A DNA stretch of 64,000 nt from Klebsiella aerogenes (lineage in GTDB: Bacteria; Pseudomonadota; Gammaproteobacteria; Enterobacterales; Enterobacteriaceae), in contig CP119076.1 of assembly GCA_029027985.1 (NCBI GenBank), positions 3,098,422 through 3,162,421 of the forward strand, written 5' to 3'. Both the position numbers and the translations under genes were made by a program. The notes below the pieces were generated by a model. That model was not told the origin of the DNA. It made no database searches and worked only from the letters and a program-made list of their open reading frames with translations. Positions 18,674 through 28,086 of this stretch are shown here, one piece after another. Each line of letters starts with the position of its first letter. The first letter of the stretch is position 1.

Positions 18674-19110
18674 TGATGGATAAATTGCGTACCCTGCTGG
18701 ATAAGCTGGCGGAAACTCTGCGGGCGCTGGAAAGCGTGCTGGCGGAAGAGCATCAGTTGTTGTGTTCGGATTCATTGCCCGGCGTGGCGCTACAGCGCGT
18801 CACCGATACCAAGAGCCAGTTGCTGGCGACTGTCGCCTGGCTGGATCAACAGCGCCCGGCGTTGGAAGCTAACCTCGCGCTGCGCGCGCCTTATGACGCG
18901 GAGGTAAACCTAGGCGAACGCTGGCAGCAGATCCAGCAGTTAAGCCAGCGTTTACGCGATAAGAATCAACATAACGGCCTGTTGCTCAATCAGCAGATCG
19001 CGCATAACCAGCAGGCGCTGGCAATTCTCAGTCAGAATAATAAATCACTATACGGGCCGGACGGCCAGTCGCGCGCCGGCAGCCTGCTGGGTCGCAAAAT
19101 CGGCGTCTGA
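18673..19110 (+). CDS. flgN: FlgN, export chaperone for FlgK and FlgL
   Basis: 145 residues; two adjacent ATGs (18673, 18676), the first overlapping the flgM stop. Almost entirely helical: KLRTLLDKLAETLRALESVL, EEHQLLCSDS, then heptad-like stretches, and AHNQQALAILSQNN. This matches the antiparallel-helix FlgN family, which escorts hook-associated proteins to the export gate and also modulates FlgM translation in Salmonella. It ends convergent with flhE. Confidence 0.93.
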   Translation: MMDKLRTLLDKLAETLRALESVLAEEHQLLCSDSLPGVALQRVTDTKSQLLATVAWLDQQRPALEANLALRAPYDAEVNLGERWQQIQQLSQRLRDKNQHNGLLLNQQIAHNQQALAILSQNNKSLYGPDGQSRAGSLLGRKIGV

Positions 19111-19140
19111 ACCACTTCCTCTTTATCCTCCCGAATGGCG

Positions 19141-19165
19141 ACGGCTACCCGTAGTGCCGTTTTTT
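19141..19165 (+). terminator. rho-independent terminator after flgN
   Basis: ACGGC-TAC...GTA..GCCGT stem followed by six T residues, 30 bp past the flgN stop. Confidence 0.75.
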
Positions 19166-19178
19166 GTCAGGTGGCGCT

Positions 19179-19502
19179 ACGCTTACCTGACCTACCATTC
19201 CGTGCCGTTTGTCGCCCCGTAGCCCTGCTAAGCGTAGCGCGAGCAGGGAAACACGACGCTTACCTGACCTACGTTTCCGTGCCGTTTGTCACCCCGTAGC
19301 CCTGCTAAGCGTAGCGCGAGCAGGGAAACGCGACGCTTACCTGACCTACGTTTCCGTGCCGTTTGTCACCCTGTAGCCCTGCTAAGCGCAGCGCGAGCAG
19401 GGAAACGCGACGCTTACCTGACCTACGTTTCCGTGCCGTTTGTCACCCTGTAGCCCTGCTAAGCGCAGCGCGAGCAGGGAAACGCGACGCTTACCTGACC
19501 TA
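19179..19502. repeat. tandem array of 77-bp palindromic (REP-like) units
   Basis: Units begin at 19219, 19296, 19373 and 19450, exactly 77 bp apart, preceded by a partial unit from about 19179; the last is cut at 19502. Each contains the palindrome CCCTGCT...AGCAGGG around an AAGCG(C/T)AGCGCG core, then GAAACGCGACGCTTACCTGA and TTCCGTGCCGTTTGTCACC. Copies differ by only a few bases, so the expansion is recent. It fills the gap between convergent flgN and flhE, i.e. the joint between the flg block and the flh/che block. Likely roles: transcription insulation or mRNA 3'-end stabilisation. No coding potential. Confidence 0.92.
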
Positions 19503-19533
19503 TAGTTCAGCATTCAGCCTGTAGGAATATTGA

Positions 19534-19935
19534 CTACTGATAATTGACAATCACCTGGTTGGCCATCACCCGTAGCGGCGGATTCAACGCCCCGCGCGAT
19601 TGCACGGAATAGACAAAGCGCAGCGGTCCCTGCGCCGCCTCGCCCGCCAGCGCATGGCTGGTGCCGCTGGCGCTGGCCAGCGGGATACAGCGATTCACGC
19701 TACACAAATGTACCTGTAACCCCGCAGGCTCCGCCGATAGCAGGCGATAGCGCCAGCTCACCGTCTCGATCCGCGCATTGGCGGTCGGCAGCGGGTTTGG
19801 CGGACTCAGCGCAGCGGAGGTATCGCTCATTCCGGCCCGCTCAAGAGTGACGCCCGGCCCCTCGGCCACCCACGATCCTGACGCCGCCGCGCTAAATGGC
19901 AGCAGCAGACATAATAAAGGGGCATAGCGTTTCAT
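19534..19935 (-). CDS. flhE: FlhE, periplasmic flagellar accessory protein
   Basis: 133 residues. Signal peptide (KRYAPLLCLLLPFSAAASGS). The mature part has SWVAEGPGVTLERAG, a cysteine pair (LCSVNRC), and RGALNPPLRVMANQVIVNYQ, the conserved FlhE end. It is reported in Salmonella/E. coli as a periplasmic factor that affects proton leak through the flagellar export gate. The start overlaps the flhA stop by one base (TGATG). Last gene of the minus flhBAE run. Confidence 0.93.
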   Translation of the reverse strand: MKRYAPLLCLLLPFSAAASGSWVAEGPGVTLERAGMSDTSAALSPPNPLPTANARIETVSWRYRLLSAEPAGLQVHLCSVNRCIPLASASGTSHALAGEAAQGPLRFVYSVQSRGALNPPLRVMANQVIVNYQ

Positions 19936-22013
19936 CAGGCGGCTCCTATCGTTGACGTCATGCGGATCTGGCGATCGTCGTTAATCTCCAGATTCGACAG
20001 CACCGCCATTTGCGGCAGACTGCGGCGCAGGAAGCGCGCTAGCAGAGGTCGCAGCGCGTGGTTAACCAACAGCACCGGCGGCGCACTGAGCATCTCCTGG
20101 CGCTGCAACGCCTGCCGCGCCTGCTCCAGCAGACGATCGGCCAACCCCGGCTCAAGACCGCCGCCGCCCTGCAGCGCCTGAAGCAGCAGCCGCTCAAGTT
20201 GAGTATCCAGGCCGATAACCTGAATTTCGCCGGTGCCAGGGAACCACTGCTGAGCAATCGCCCGCCCCAGCGCCACACGCACCACCGTGGTCAGCTCATA
20301 AGGGTCGCTCTGCGTCGGCGCATGTTCCGCCAGCGTCTCGATAATGGTACGCATATCGCGGATCGACACCCGCTCGGCAAGCAGATTTTGCAGCACTTTA
20401 TGCAGGGTGGTCAGCGAAACCACGCCCGGCACGAAATCTTCGGTCAGTTTCGGCATCTCCTGCGCCACCCGATCCAGCAGTTGCTGGGTCTCCTGGCGGC
20501 CAAACAGCTCGCTGGCGAACTGGCCTATCAGATGGTTAAGATGCGTCGCCACCACGGTACTGGCCTCCACCACCGTATAGCCCTGGATCTGCGCCTGTTC
20601 GCGCAGCGCGCTATCAATCCATACCGCTTCCAGACCGAAGGCCGGATCAATGGTTTTGTCCCCTGCCAGCTCGCCGATGGCGTTACCCGGGTTAATCGCC
20701 AGCCAGCGCCCCGGCTGCGCCTCGCCGCTGCCGATTTCCACCCCCTTCATCAGAATGCGATAGCGGGCGGGCGCCAGTTCAAGGTTATCGCGAATATGTA
20801 CCACCGGCGGCAGATAACCCATCTCCTGGGCAAATTTCTTGCGGATGCCGCGAATACGGCCCAGTAGCTCGCCGTTCTGCTGAAAATCAACCATCGGGAT
20901 CAGCCGGTAGCCCACTTCCATACCCAGCGGATCTTCCAGTTGGACGTCGGCCCAGCTGGCTTCGGCGGCCTGGGTATTTTCCTGCACGATCGGTTCGTCG
21001 GCGGTTTTCGGCGCCTGCTTTTCACGCCCGCGCAACCACCACGCCAGCCCCAGCAGCGCCGCGGTAAACAGCAGGAACACCAGGTTCGGCATACCCGGCA
21101 CCAGGCCAAGCAGCCCGAGCACCCCGGCGCACAGTAGCATCACTTTCGGGTTATTAAACAGCTGGCCGACCATCTGCTCGCCGACATCCTGATCGGTTGC
21201 CACGCGGGTGACGATCACCCCAGCGGCGGTGGAGATCACCAACGCCGGGATCTGCGCGACCAGGCCGTCGCCGATGGTCAGCAGCGTGTAGCTTTCCGCC
21301 GCCGCCCCCAATGCCATGCCGTGCTGCACGACACCGACCAGCAGGCCACCGACCACGTTGATCACCATGATCATTAACCCGGCGATAGCGTCGCCACGGA
21401 CAAACTTACTGGCGCCGTCCATCGAGCCGTAGAAGTCGGCTTCCTGGGTCACTTCGGCGCGGCGTTTTTTCGCCTCTTCCTCGCCGATAAGCCCGGCGTT
21501 CATATCGGCGTCGATCGCCATCTGCTTGCCCGGCATACCATCGAGCACGAAACGCGCGCCCACTTCGGCAATACGCCCGGCCCCCTTGGTGATGACCATA
21601 AAGTTGATCAACACGAGGATGATAAACACCACAATACCGATGGCGAAGTTGCCGCCGACCAGGAAGTGGCCAAAGGCTTCCACCACCCGCCCCGCGGCGG
21701 CGGCCCCGGTGTGCCCTTCCATCAAAATGATGCGCGTCGAGGCGACGTTGAGCGACAGACGCAGCAGCGTCGAGAACAGCAGGATGGTCGGAAACGCGGC
21801 GAAGTCCAGCGTGCGCTGGGTAAACATCGCCACCAGCAGCACCATAATCGACAGCGCAATATTGAAGGTAAACAGCAGGTCGAGGATAAACGCCGGTAGC
21901 GGCAGCACCATCATCGACAAAATCAGCAGGATCAGGATCGGGCCTGCCAGCACCTGCCACTGCGTATCTTTAAAATTCCCCGGCAAACGAAGCAGGGAGG
22001 CCAAATTAGCCAT
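19935..22013 (-). CDS. flhA: FlhA, flagellar type III export gate protein
   Basis: 692 residues, as in E. coli, from the ATG at 22013 that overlaps the flhB end by eight bases; an upstream in-frame extension would lie inside flhB. Eight hydrophobic helices (first about 22-60, QVLAGPILILLILSMMVLPL) are followed by the FHIPEP signature GARFVLDGMPGKQMAIDADM and a cytoplasmic C-terminal domain that docks chaperone-substrate complexes (ESALREQ-type region, then VNHALRPLLARFLRRSLPQM). Nonameric export gate driving proton-motive secretion of rod, hook and filament. Confidence 0.97.
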   Translation of the reverse strand: MANLASLLRLPGNFKDTQWQVLAGPILILLILSMMVLPLPAFILDLLFTFNIALSIMVLLVAMFTQRTLDFAAFPTILLFSTLLRLSLNVASTRIILMEGHTGAAAAGRVVEAFGHFLVGGNFAIGIVVFIILVLINFMVITKGAGRIAEVGARFVLDGMPGKQMAIDADMNAGLIGEEEAKKRRAEVTQEADFYGSMDGASKFVRGDAIAGLMIMVINVVGGLLVGVVQHGMALGAAAESYTLLTIGDGLVAQIPALVISTAAGVIVTRVATDQDVGEQMVGQLFNNPKVMLLCAGVLGLLGLVPGMPNLVFLLFTAALLGLAWWLRGREKQAPKTADEPIVQENTQAAEASWADVQLEDPLGMEVGYRLIPMVDFQQNGELLGRIRGIRKKFAQEMGYLPPVVHIRDNLELAPARYRILMKGVEIGSGEAQPGRWLAINPGNAIGELAGDKTIDPAFGLEAVWIDSALREQAQIQGYTVVEASTVVATHLNHLIGQFASELFGRQETQQLLDRVAQEMPKLTEDFVPGVVSLTTLHKVLQNLLAERVSIRDMRTIIETLAEHAPTQSDPYELTTVVRVALGRAIAQQWFPGTGEIQVIGLDTQLERLLLQALQGGGGLEPGLADRLLEQARQALQRQEMLSAPPVLLVNHALRPLLARFLRRSLPQMAVLSNLEINDDRQIRMTSTIGAA

Positions 22014-23157
22014 CAGAGTCACTCTCTCTTGCAAAATCCAGTGCTTCCGGCACCGGTAAACGTTGAGGTTTTTTCGGGATCAGGCCGCCCTCGCGTCGCC
22101 AGCGGCGCAGTTGATAGACCCAGGCCAGCACTTCGGCGACCGCGGCATACAGGGTGGCGGGAATATGTTGTCCAATGTCGCTATGGCGGTAGAGCGCGCG
22201 GGCCAGCGGCGGCGCTTCGAGCATCGGGATGCGATGTTCCGCCCCCAGCTCGCGGATGCGTAGCGCAATCTCCCCCGCCCCTTTGGCCAGCACTTTCGGC
22301 GCGCTCATTTTTTTATCGTTGTACTGCAGGGCCACGGCGTAGTGCGTCGGGTTGGTCACAATCACGTCCGCTTTCGGCACATCGGCCATCATCCGCCGCT
22401 GAGCGATCGCCCGCTGCTGCTGGCGAATACGTCCTTTGACATGCGGATCACCTTCCTGGTCTTTGAATTCGTCGCGGATATCCTGTTTGGTCATCTTCAG
22501 CTTTTTGAAGTGGCTCCACAGCTGGTAAAACACATCAAACGCCACCATCGGCGTCAGCCCGAGCACCACCAGAAAACCGCAGTAGAGGATCATTTGCAGT
22601 GCATTAGCCAACGCATCGAGCGGTTGCTGGGTCATCAGATGCAGCATTGCCGCCCAGTTGTGCCACAGGTACAACCCGGTGACCCAGCCGACCAGCGTGG
22701 CTTTGAGGATCCCTTTCAGCAATTCGGCCAGCACCTGGGTCGAAAACATACGCTTAAACCCGGAGAGCGGATTCAGCCGCTTCAGATCGAATTTGAGCGA
22801 CTTAGCGCTGAACAAAATACCGCCGAGCAGCATCGGCGCGGCGAGCGCCACCAGCACCAGTCCGGCCATCACCGGCAGCAGCGCCAGTACCGCCTGCCGC
22901 AGCAGCATTCCCAGCTGACGCAGCATCTGTTTGTCATTGCTGACCATCCCGTGGTCAAAGTGCAGGCCCTGAATCAGCATCTCGGAAAGTTGGCGGGTGA
23001 TGTTGCTGCCGGACATCAGGATGATGGCGAGCCCCGCCACCAGCATCAGTACCGACGTCAGCTCGCGCGATCGCGGGATCTGGCCCTCTTCGCGCGCCTT
23101 CTCCAACCGGTGGGCGGTGGGGGCTTCGCTTTTTTCCAGATCGCTATCTTCGGCCAA
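22006..23157 (-). CDS. flhB: FlhB, export gate and substrate-specificity switch
   Basis: 383 residues if translation starts at the TTG at 23157, which has AGGAAG about eight bases upstream and yields a protein opening (M)AEDSDLEKSEAPTAHRLEKA, aligned with E. coli FlhB (382). An ATG at 23202 would add 15 unlikely residues and lacks a ribosome-binding site. Four membrane helices lie in the first half. The self-cleavage motif NPTH (VIVTNPTHYAVAL) is intact near residue 269; cleavage there flips export from hook to filament substrates. First gene of flhBAE. Confidence 0.95.
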   Translation of the reverse strand: MAEDSDLEKSEAPTAHRLEKAREEGQIPRSRELTSVLMLVAGLAIILMSGSNITRQLSEMLIQGLHFDHGMVSNDKQMLRQLGMLLRQAVLALLPVMAGLVLVALAAPMLLGGILFSAKSLKFDLKRLNPLSGFKRMFSTQVLAELLKGILKATLVGWVTGLYLWHNWAAMLHLMTQQPLDALANALQMILYCGFLVVLGLTPMVAFDVFYQLWSHFKKLKMTKQDIRDEFKDQEGDPHVKGRIRQQQRAIAQRRMMADVPKADVIVTNPTHYAVALQYNDKKMSAPKVLAKGAGEIALRIRELGAEHRIPMLEAPPLARALYRHSDIGQHIPATLYAAVAEVLAWVYQLRRWRREGGLIPKKPQRLPVPEALDFARESDSDG

Positions 23158-23282
23158 GCCTGAGCTTCCTGTGTCGGGAGGGTAAAGAATGGCGGTCAGC
23201 ATGCCAAAAAAATGGCGATGTCATTGGCGGAACAACGGCGAAAAAGGCGGGTTATTTCACGGATGAAGGCAAAATAGCGGCT

Positions 23283-23304
23283 GGGGCGCAGCGTCCTGCG
23301 CCCC
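23283..23304 (-). terminator. hairpin after cheZ
   Basis: GGGGCGCAG-CGTC-CTGCGCCCC is a strong perfect hairpin immediately past the cheZ stop. On the minus strand only a short T stretch follows, so it may attenuate rather than fully stop read-through into flhB. Confidence 0.55.
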
Positions 23305-23311
23305 GCCCCAC

Positions 23312-23956
23312 TCAGAAACCGAGGCTGTCGAGTAAATCATCGACCTGCGCCTGGTTGGCGATGACGCCGACGCCGTTCTGATCGAGCTGCGGGCCGTTGA
23401 GCAGGCTATCGTTGGCCCGTTTCTCTTTGACCGGCTGCTCCGGCATGTTTTCCATCAACACCATCAGCAGCTGTTTTTCGATCTCCTGCACCACGTCCAT
23501 CATGCGCTTAATCACCTGACCGGTCAGGTCCTGGAAATCCTGCGCCATCATGATTTCCATCAGTTGGACGTTGGTAAAAGCGGTATGATCCGGCACCTGA
23601 TCCAGATACTCGCGGGTATCGGTCACCAGCGTGCGCGCGTCATCCAGTTCGATCGGATTGGCGAACCACGCATCCCAGCGCGATTTCAGCGCGCTGGCGC
23701 CGGACTCCAGCTCGGCCTGGCGCGGCTGCGCCGCCTCCACGCAGCTCAATGCCCGTTCCGCTGCCTGCGCCGTCATGGTGACAACGTAATCAAGGCGGTC
23801 GCGGGCATCCGGGATCGCCTCGGCCGCCTGGGCAATCGCCTGATCGAGCCCCAGCTCGCGCATGCTGTCGCGCAGCATGCGGGTAAGCTGGCCGATACGG
23901 GAGATAATCTCCCCCGCGGTCGCTGCATCGCTGGCAGGCATTGGAATCTCTCTCAT
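23312..23956 (-). CDS. cheZ: CheZ, CheY-P phosphatase
   Basis: 214 residues (E. coli 214). A long helical hairpin with the catalytic segment [20 protein letters not shown] (the active-site Asp and Gln are the D and Q of QDFQDLTGQ) and the C-terminal CheY-tethering helix [12 protein letters not shown]-type end ([12 protein letters not shown]). It dephosphorylates CheY-P to end tumble signals. Downstream of cheY by ten bases. Confidence 0.96.
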   Translation of the reverse strand: MREIPMPASDAATAGEIISRIGQLTRMLRDSMRELGLDQAIAQAAEAIPDARDRLDYVVTMTAQAAERALSCVEAAQPRQAELESGASALKSRWDAWFANPIELDDARTLVTDTREYLDQVPDHTAFTNVQLMEIMMAQDFQDLTGQVIKRMMDVVQEIEKQLLMVLMENMPEQPVKEKRANDSLLNGPQLDQNGVGVIANQAQVDDLLDSLGF

Positions 23957-23966
23957 CGCCCTCTCC

Positions 23967-24356
23967 TTACATGCCCAATTTTTCGAAAATCTTGTTGAGC
24001 TTTTCTTCCAGCGTCGCCGCCGTAAAAGGTTTCACCACATAGCCGCTGGCGCCCGCCTGCGCGGCGGCAATAATATTTTCTTTTTTCGCTTCCGCCGTCA
24101 CCATCAATACCGGCAGCGCCGCCAGCGCGCCGTCGGCGCGAATGGTCTGCAGCAGCTCAAGGCCATCGATGTTCGGCATATTCCAGTCGGAAACCACGAA
24201 ATCAAAGCTGCTGGCGCGCAGCTTATTCAGCGCATCCGCGCCATCTTCCGCCTCTTCCACGTTGTTGAAGCCGAGCTCTTTAAGCAAATTTCTGATGATG
24301 CGACGCATGGTGGAAAAGTCGTCGACAACCAGAAAACGGAGATTCTTATCTGCCAT
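23967..24356 (-). CDS. cheY: CheY, chemotaxis response regulator
   Basis: 129 residues, a stand-alone receiver domain. The acid pocket D12/D13, phospho-acceptor D57 ([16 protein letters not shown]), T87 (VTAEAKKEN) and K109 ([15 protein letters not shown]) are all in the expected places. CheY-P binds FliM to give clockwise rotation. A GC-rich hairpin (CACGCCG/CGGCGTG) lies between cheB and cheY. Confidence 0.98.
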   Translation of the reverse strand: MADKNLRFLVVDDFSTMRRIIRNLLKELGFNNVEEAEDGADALNKLRASSFDFVVSDWNMPNIDGLELLQTIRADGALAALPVLMVTAEAKKENIIAAAQAGASGYVVKPFTAATLEEKLNKIFEKLGM

Positions 24357-24427
24357 TACTACCCCTGAACAGTGTCATTTTTTAACTCACTTCACACCAC
24401 GCCGCCGGGCTCCCCGACGGCGTGAAA

Positions 24428-25477
24428 TTAAATTCGCAGCGCCTGACCGCCGGCTATCTGCGCCAGCATGCGTTGGCTCATGCGTTCCAGTTCAACCACT
24501 TCGCTAACCCCGCCACTGGCGATGGCCTCGCGCGGCATGCCGAACACCACGCAGCTCGCTTCGCTCTGCGCCAGGGTGTAAGCCCCGGCACGGTGCATTT
24601 CCAGCATCCCCTGCGCGCCGTCGTTGCCCATCCCGGTGAGGATCACCCCCACTGCATTACGCCCGGCGTGGCGGGCAACCGAGCGAAACAGCACCTCCAC
24701 CGACGGACGGTGGCGATTCACCGGCGGGCCGTCGTGCAGCTTGACCTGATAATTGGCCCCGCTGCGCGCCAGCTCCAGATGGCGATCCCCCGGCGCGATA
24801 TAGGCATACCCCGGCAGCACGCGCTCGCCGTCTTCCGCCTCTTTCACCGTGATTTGGCACAGCTTGTTCAGCCGCTCCGCGAACGAACGGGTGAACCCCG
24901 GCGGCATATGTTGGGTGATTAGCAGCGCCGGACTGGTGGCGGGCAGCGGCTGCAGCACCTGGCGAATCGCTTCGGTGCCGCCGGTGGACGCGCCGATGGC
25001 GATCAGCTTCTCGCTGCTCAGCAGCGGGCCGTGGCTTAAGATAGCCGGCGGCTGTCCGGCGGCGCGCTGCGGCAGCCGCGCCCGGGCGGCGGTGCGAATT
25101 TTTTCAGCGATCAGTTCGCTGTAGGCCAACATGCCTTCGCGAATGCCAAGCTGCGGTTTGGTGACAAAATCCACCGCCCCCAGCTCCAGCGCGCGCAGGG
25201 TAATTTCCGAACCTTTACCGGTCAGAGATGACACCATGACTACCGGCATCGGCCGCAGCCGCATCAGCTTTTCAAGGAAATCGAGGCCGTCCATCCGCGG
25301 CATTTCGACGTCCAGCGTCAGCACCTGCGGGTTAAATTTTTTGATCAGATCGCGTGCGACCAGCGGGTCTGGCGCGACCGCCACCATTTCCATATCAGTG
25401 TGGCCATTGACGATTTCGGTCATCAACTGGCGCATCAGAGCCGAATCGTCGACACATAACACTCTGATTTTACTCAT
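24428..25477 (-). CDS. cheB: CheB, receptor methylesterase/deamidase
   Basis: 349 residues from the ATG at 25477 (AGGAG five bases upstream; its A is shared with the cheR stop, TGATG). The receiver domain has D10/D11 and D56 ([16 protein letters not shown]). The C-terminal esterase has its triad in GASTGGTEA (Ser), [10 protein letters not shown] (His) and GMGNDGAQG (Asp). Phosphorylated by CheA, it removes methyl groups from chemoreceptors in adaptation. Confidence 0.97.
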   Translation of the reverse strand: MSKIRVLCVDDSALMRQLMTEIVNGHTDMEMVAVAPDPLVARDLIKKFNPQVLTLDVEMPRMDGLDFLEKLMRLRPMPVVMVSSLTGKGSEITLRALELGAVDFVTKPQLGIREGMLAYSELIAEKIRTAARARLPQRAAGQPPAILSHGPLLSSEKLIAIGASTGGTEAIRQVLQPLPATSPALLITQHMPPGFTRSFAERLNKLCQITVKEAEDGERVLPGYAYIAPGDRHLELARSGANYQVKLHDGPPVNRHRPSVEVLFRSVARHAGRNAVGVILTGMGNDGAQGMLEMHRAGAYTLAQSEASCVVFGMPREAIASGGVSEVVELERMSQRMLAQIAGGQALRI

Positions 25478-26349
25478 CACTTCTCCTTGGTCAGCCCATA
25501 CACGGTCTGTCCACGCAGGTAGAAATCCCGGCTGATCTGGCTGAAATTCTCGGAGTGACCGGCAAAGAGCAGCCCCCCCGGTTTAAGCAAGGGGACAAAG
25601 CGGCGCAGGATGCGCTCCTGCGTCGGCTTATCGAAATAGATCATCACGTTGCGACAAAATATCGCGTCGAACGGCCCCGGTAGCGCCCACTCCGGCGCCA
25701 GCAGATTCAACGGTTGGAAATTGACCCGCGTCGCCAGCTCCTGACGCACGCGTACCAGCCCCTGATGCGGCCCGGTGCCGCGCAGGAAATAACGCTGCAT
25801 CTGGGCCGGCGTCAGAGTGCGCAGGCCTTCATGGCGATAAATACCTGCTTCGGCTTTTTCCAGTACCTGGGTGTCGATATCGCTGGCCCATATCTGGCTG
25901 CTGCTGAGGCGTTCTCCCAGCGCATCGCCGAGCGTGATGGCGATCGAATACGGCTCTTCGCCGGTAGAGGCGGCGGTGCTCCACACGCTATAGCTTCCCG
26001 GGCGCGAACGCGCATGTTCAGCCAGTATCGGGAAGTGGTGCGCCTCGCGAAAGAACGCCGTCAGGTTGGTGGTGAGCGCGTTGATAAACGCCTGCCACTC
26101 GGCGCTGTGTGGGTCACCTTCCAGTCGCGCCAGATAGTCGCCGAAGTCGTTGAGCCCCAGCAGGCGTAGGCGGCGCACCAACCGGTTGTAGACCATCTCG
26201 CGCTTATGCGCCGCCAGGACGATCCCGGCACGCTGATAAATCAGCTGGCTAATGCGGCGAAAATGGACGTCGGACAGCGGCAGGCGCTGGGCCATCTGCG
26301 CCAGCACCGATCCGCCGTCACGGTGAACCGTTGACGATGCCTGCTTCAT
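25477..26349 (-). CDS. cheR: CheR, chemoreceptor methyltransferase
   Basis: 290 residues. N-terminal helical domain ([20 protein letters not shown]), then an S-adenosylmethionine fold with [37 protein letters not shown] and [13 protein letters not shown]. It methylates receptor glutamates using SAM. Its docking partner, the NWETF pentapeptide, is present on the downstream-encoded Tsr-like receptor but not on the Tap-like one. The stop is shared with the cheB start. Confidence 0.97.
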   Translation of the reverse strand: MKQASSTVHRDGGSVLAQMAQRLPLSDVHFRRISQLIYQRAGIVLAAHKREMVYNRLVRRLRLLGLNDFGDYLARLEGDPHSAEWQAFINALTTNLTAFFREAHHFPILAEHARSRPGSYSVWSTAASTGEEPYSIAITLGDALGERLSSSQIWASDIDTQVLEKAEAGIYRHEGLRTLTPAQMQRYFLRGTGPHQGLVRVRQELATRVNFQPLNLLAPEWALPGPFDAIFCRNVMIYFDKPTQERILRRFVPLLKPGGLLFAGHSENFSQISRDFYLRGQTVYGLTKEK

Positions 26350-26377
26350 GCCGATTCACCGGCACAAAGGATGCTGC

Positions 26378-28003
26378 TTATGCGGTTTGACAATCCTGAC
26401 TCTCCTTTAGCGAGGATGAAGCGGCGCTGGCGCCGTTTTCCGGCGCGACGAAGTTGTCGTCCGCCAGACGGAATACCGCCACCGCATCGGCCAGGGTAAT
26501 GGCCTGCTCTTCCAGCGCAGAAGCGGCGGAAGCTGATTCCACCACCAGGGCGGCGTTCTGTTGCGTGACCTGATCCATCTGGGTGACCGCCTGGGTCACC
26601 TGCTCGATACCGCGACTTTGCTCATCGGAAGCGGAAGCGATTTCCCCCATAATGTCGGTCACCCGGGTCACTGAACGCACGATGTCCTGCATAGTGGCAC
26701 CGGAGTTTTCCACCAGCACCGAGCCGTGTTTGACGCGGCTGACGGATTCATCGATCAGCAACTTAATTTCTTTTGCCGCCTGAGCGCTGCGGCTCGCCAG
26801 GTTACGTACTTCTCCGGCAACCACCGCGAAACCGCGCCCCTGTTCGCCAGCGCGCGCCGCTTCCACCGCCGCGTTGAGCGCCAGGATATTGGTCTGAAAA
26901 GCGATGCCGTCGATGACGCTGGTAATGGCGCCGATTTTTTGCGAACTGTTGGCGATATCGTGCATGGTGGTGACCACGTCATCCGCCAGCTCGCCGCCTT
27001 TGGCGGCGGTTGAGGAGGCATCACGCGCCAGCTGCGACGCCTGGCGGGCGTTGTCGGCGTTCTGTTTCACCGTCGCCGTCAGTTGCTCCATGCTGGCGGC
27101 GGTTTCTTCCAGCGAGGCCGCCTGCTGCTCGGTACGCGAAGAGAGATCGTTGTTGCCTTCGGCAATCTCCTGCAGACCGATGAGAATCGACTCCGCGCCG
27201 TCGCGTACCGCGCCGACGGTGCCAATCAGCGATTGCTGCATGCGCTGCAGGCTGGCAAACAGCTGGCTGATTTCATTGCGGCCATACACCTGCACCGGCG
27301 CGGACAGATCGCCGCTGGCGATACGTTCAAAATGACCGCGAATAATATTCAGCGGCTGCACCAGCATGGTCCGTAGCCACCACATCGCGCTGGCGGTGAC
27401 CACCAGCAGCATCAGTACCGCGCCGGCAACCAGCCAGATTGACCAGCCGTAGGCCTGCTGGCTGGAGGCGCTGGCCTCATCGGTCGTCGCTTTCGCCAAC
27501 TGCAGATACTGCACAAAATCCGCCTCGAAGCGGTCCTGTATTTTCTGCGTCGGTTGGTCCATGAAGGCCTGCAGGTTGCGGTTTTCGAGGAACACGATCA
27601 GCTCGCGCAGCGCCGTACGCAGCTGCCCGTAGCTGTCGCGGGTGGCATCGGCCAACTGTTGTTCCTGCTCATCCGCCCGCGGCGTGTCGAGGAACTGGTT
27701 GAAATAGAGGTCCGCTTTTTGCAGCGAGCTGCGGGCGCCGCCCATCAGCGCGTCGACCTGCTCCTGCGGCACCTTCAGCGCCGCGCGGGTACCGGCGCGG
27801 TTGAGGGTATTGCGCGCCTGCAGCAGCGATACCCAACTGAGGCTGAGCGCATCGCGCTGCTGGCTGCTGACGGTAATACGTTCAAGATTATGGTTGTCGG
27901 CGCGCAGCGCGACGTAAGAGAGCCCGGTGCTAATCAATTGCATCACGCAAAAGGAGATCAGCAGCAGGAAAAGACTGGTAGAGATACGGATTCGGTTAAA
28001 CAT
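26378..28003 (-). CDS. methyl-accepting chemotaxis protein, Tap-position receptor with Tsr-like ligand helix
   Basis: 541 residues: TM1 (about 7-30), periplasmic four-helix domain, TM2 (about 190-212), HAMP, then the highly conserved signalling hairpin ([40 protein letters not shown]). The start [11 protein letters not shown] and the HAMP exit [20 protein letters not shown] resemble E. coli Tap. Unlike Tap, helix 1 carries [14 protein letters not shown], placing R64, N68, R69 and R73 as in Tsr/Tar, and helix 4 has FMDQPTQ. Direct amino-acid binding is therefore more likely than dipeptide sensing via DppA. No NWETF tail (ends ESQDCQTA), so it depends on the neighbour receptor for CheR docking. 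Confidence 0.9.
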   Translation of the reverse strand: MFNRIRISTSLFLLLISFCVMQLISTGLSYVALRADNHNLERITVSSQQRDALSLSWVSLLQARNTLNRAGTRAALKVPQEQVDALMGGARSSLQKADLYFNQFLDTPRADEQEQQLADATRDSYGQLRTALRELIVFLENRNLQAFMDQPTQKIQDRFEADFVQYLQLAKATTDEASASSQQAYGWSIWLVAGAVLMLLVVTASAMWWLRTMLVQPLNIIRGHFERIASGDLSAPVQVYGRNEISQLFASLQRMQQSLIGTVGAVRDGAESILIGLQEIAEGNNDLSSRTEQQAASLEETAASMEQLTATVKQNADNARQASQLARDASSTAAKGGELADDVVTTMHDIANSSQKIGAITSVIDGIAFQTNILALNAAVEAARAGEQGRGFAVVAGEVRNLASRSAQAAKEIKLLIDESVSRVKHGSVLVENSGATMQDIVRSVTRVTDIMGEIASASDEQSRGIEQVTQAVTQMDQVTQQNAALVVESASAASALEEQAITLADAVAVFRLADDNFVAPENGASAASSSLKESQDCQTA

Positions 28004-28086
28004 AGCAATCTCCTGGGTAGCCGGTCTCGGCCGGCTTACAACGGAAGAAAGGCAACCGCGCGTAGGAATGCGGTTGCCTGTACCAG

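Noticed and set aside
19179-19502. CRISPR-like appearance of regularly spaced repeats
   Set aside because: The whole 77-bp unit is conserved, with no variable spacers, no leader and no cas genes; it is a tandem palindromic repeat.
22342-23163. 273-codon plus-strand frame antisense to flhB
   Set aside because: His/Gln-rich composition typical of antisense frames; flhB reads perfectly on the minus strand.
24397-24423. GC-rich hairpin between cheB and cheY as a terminator
   Set aside because: The genes are co-transcribed in every known che operon and no T run follows the stem; at most a stabilising structure.
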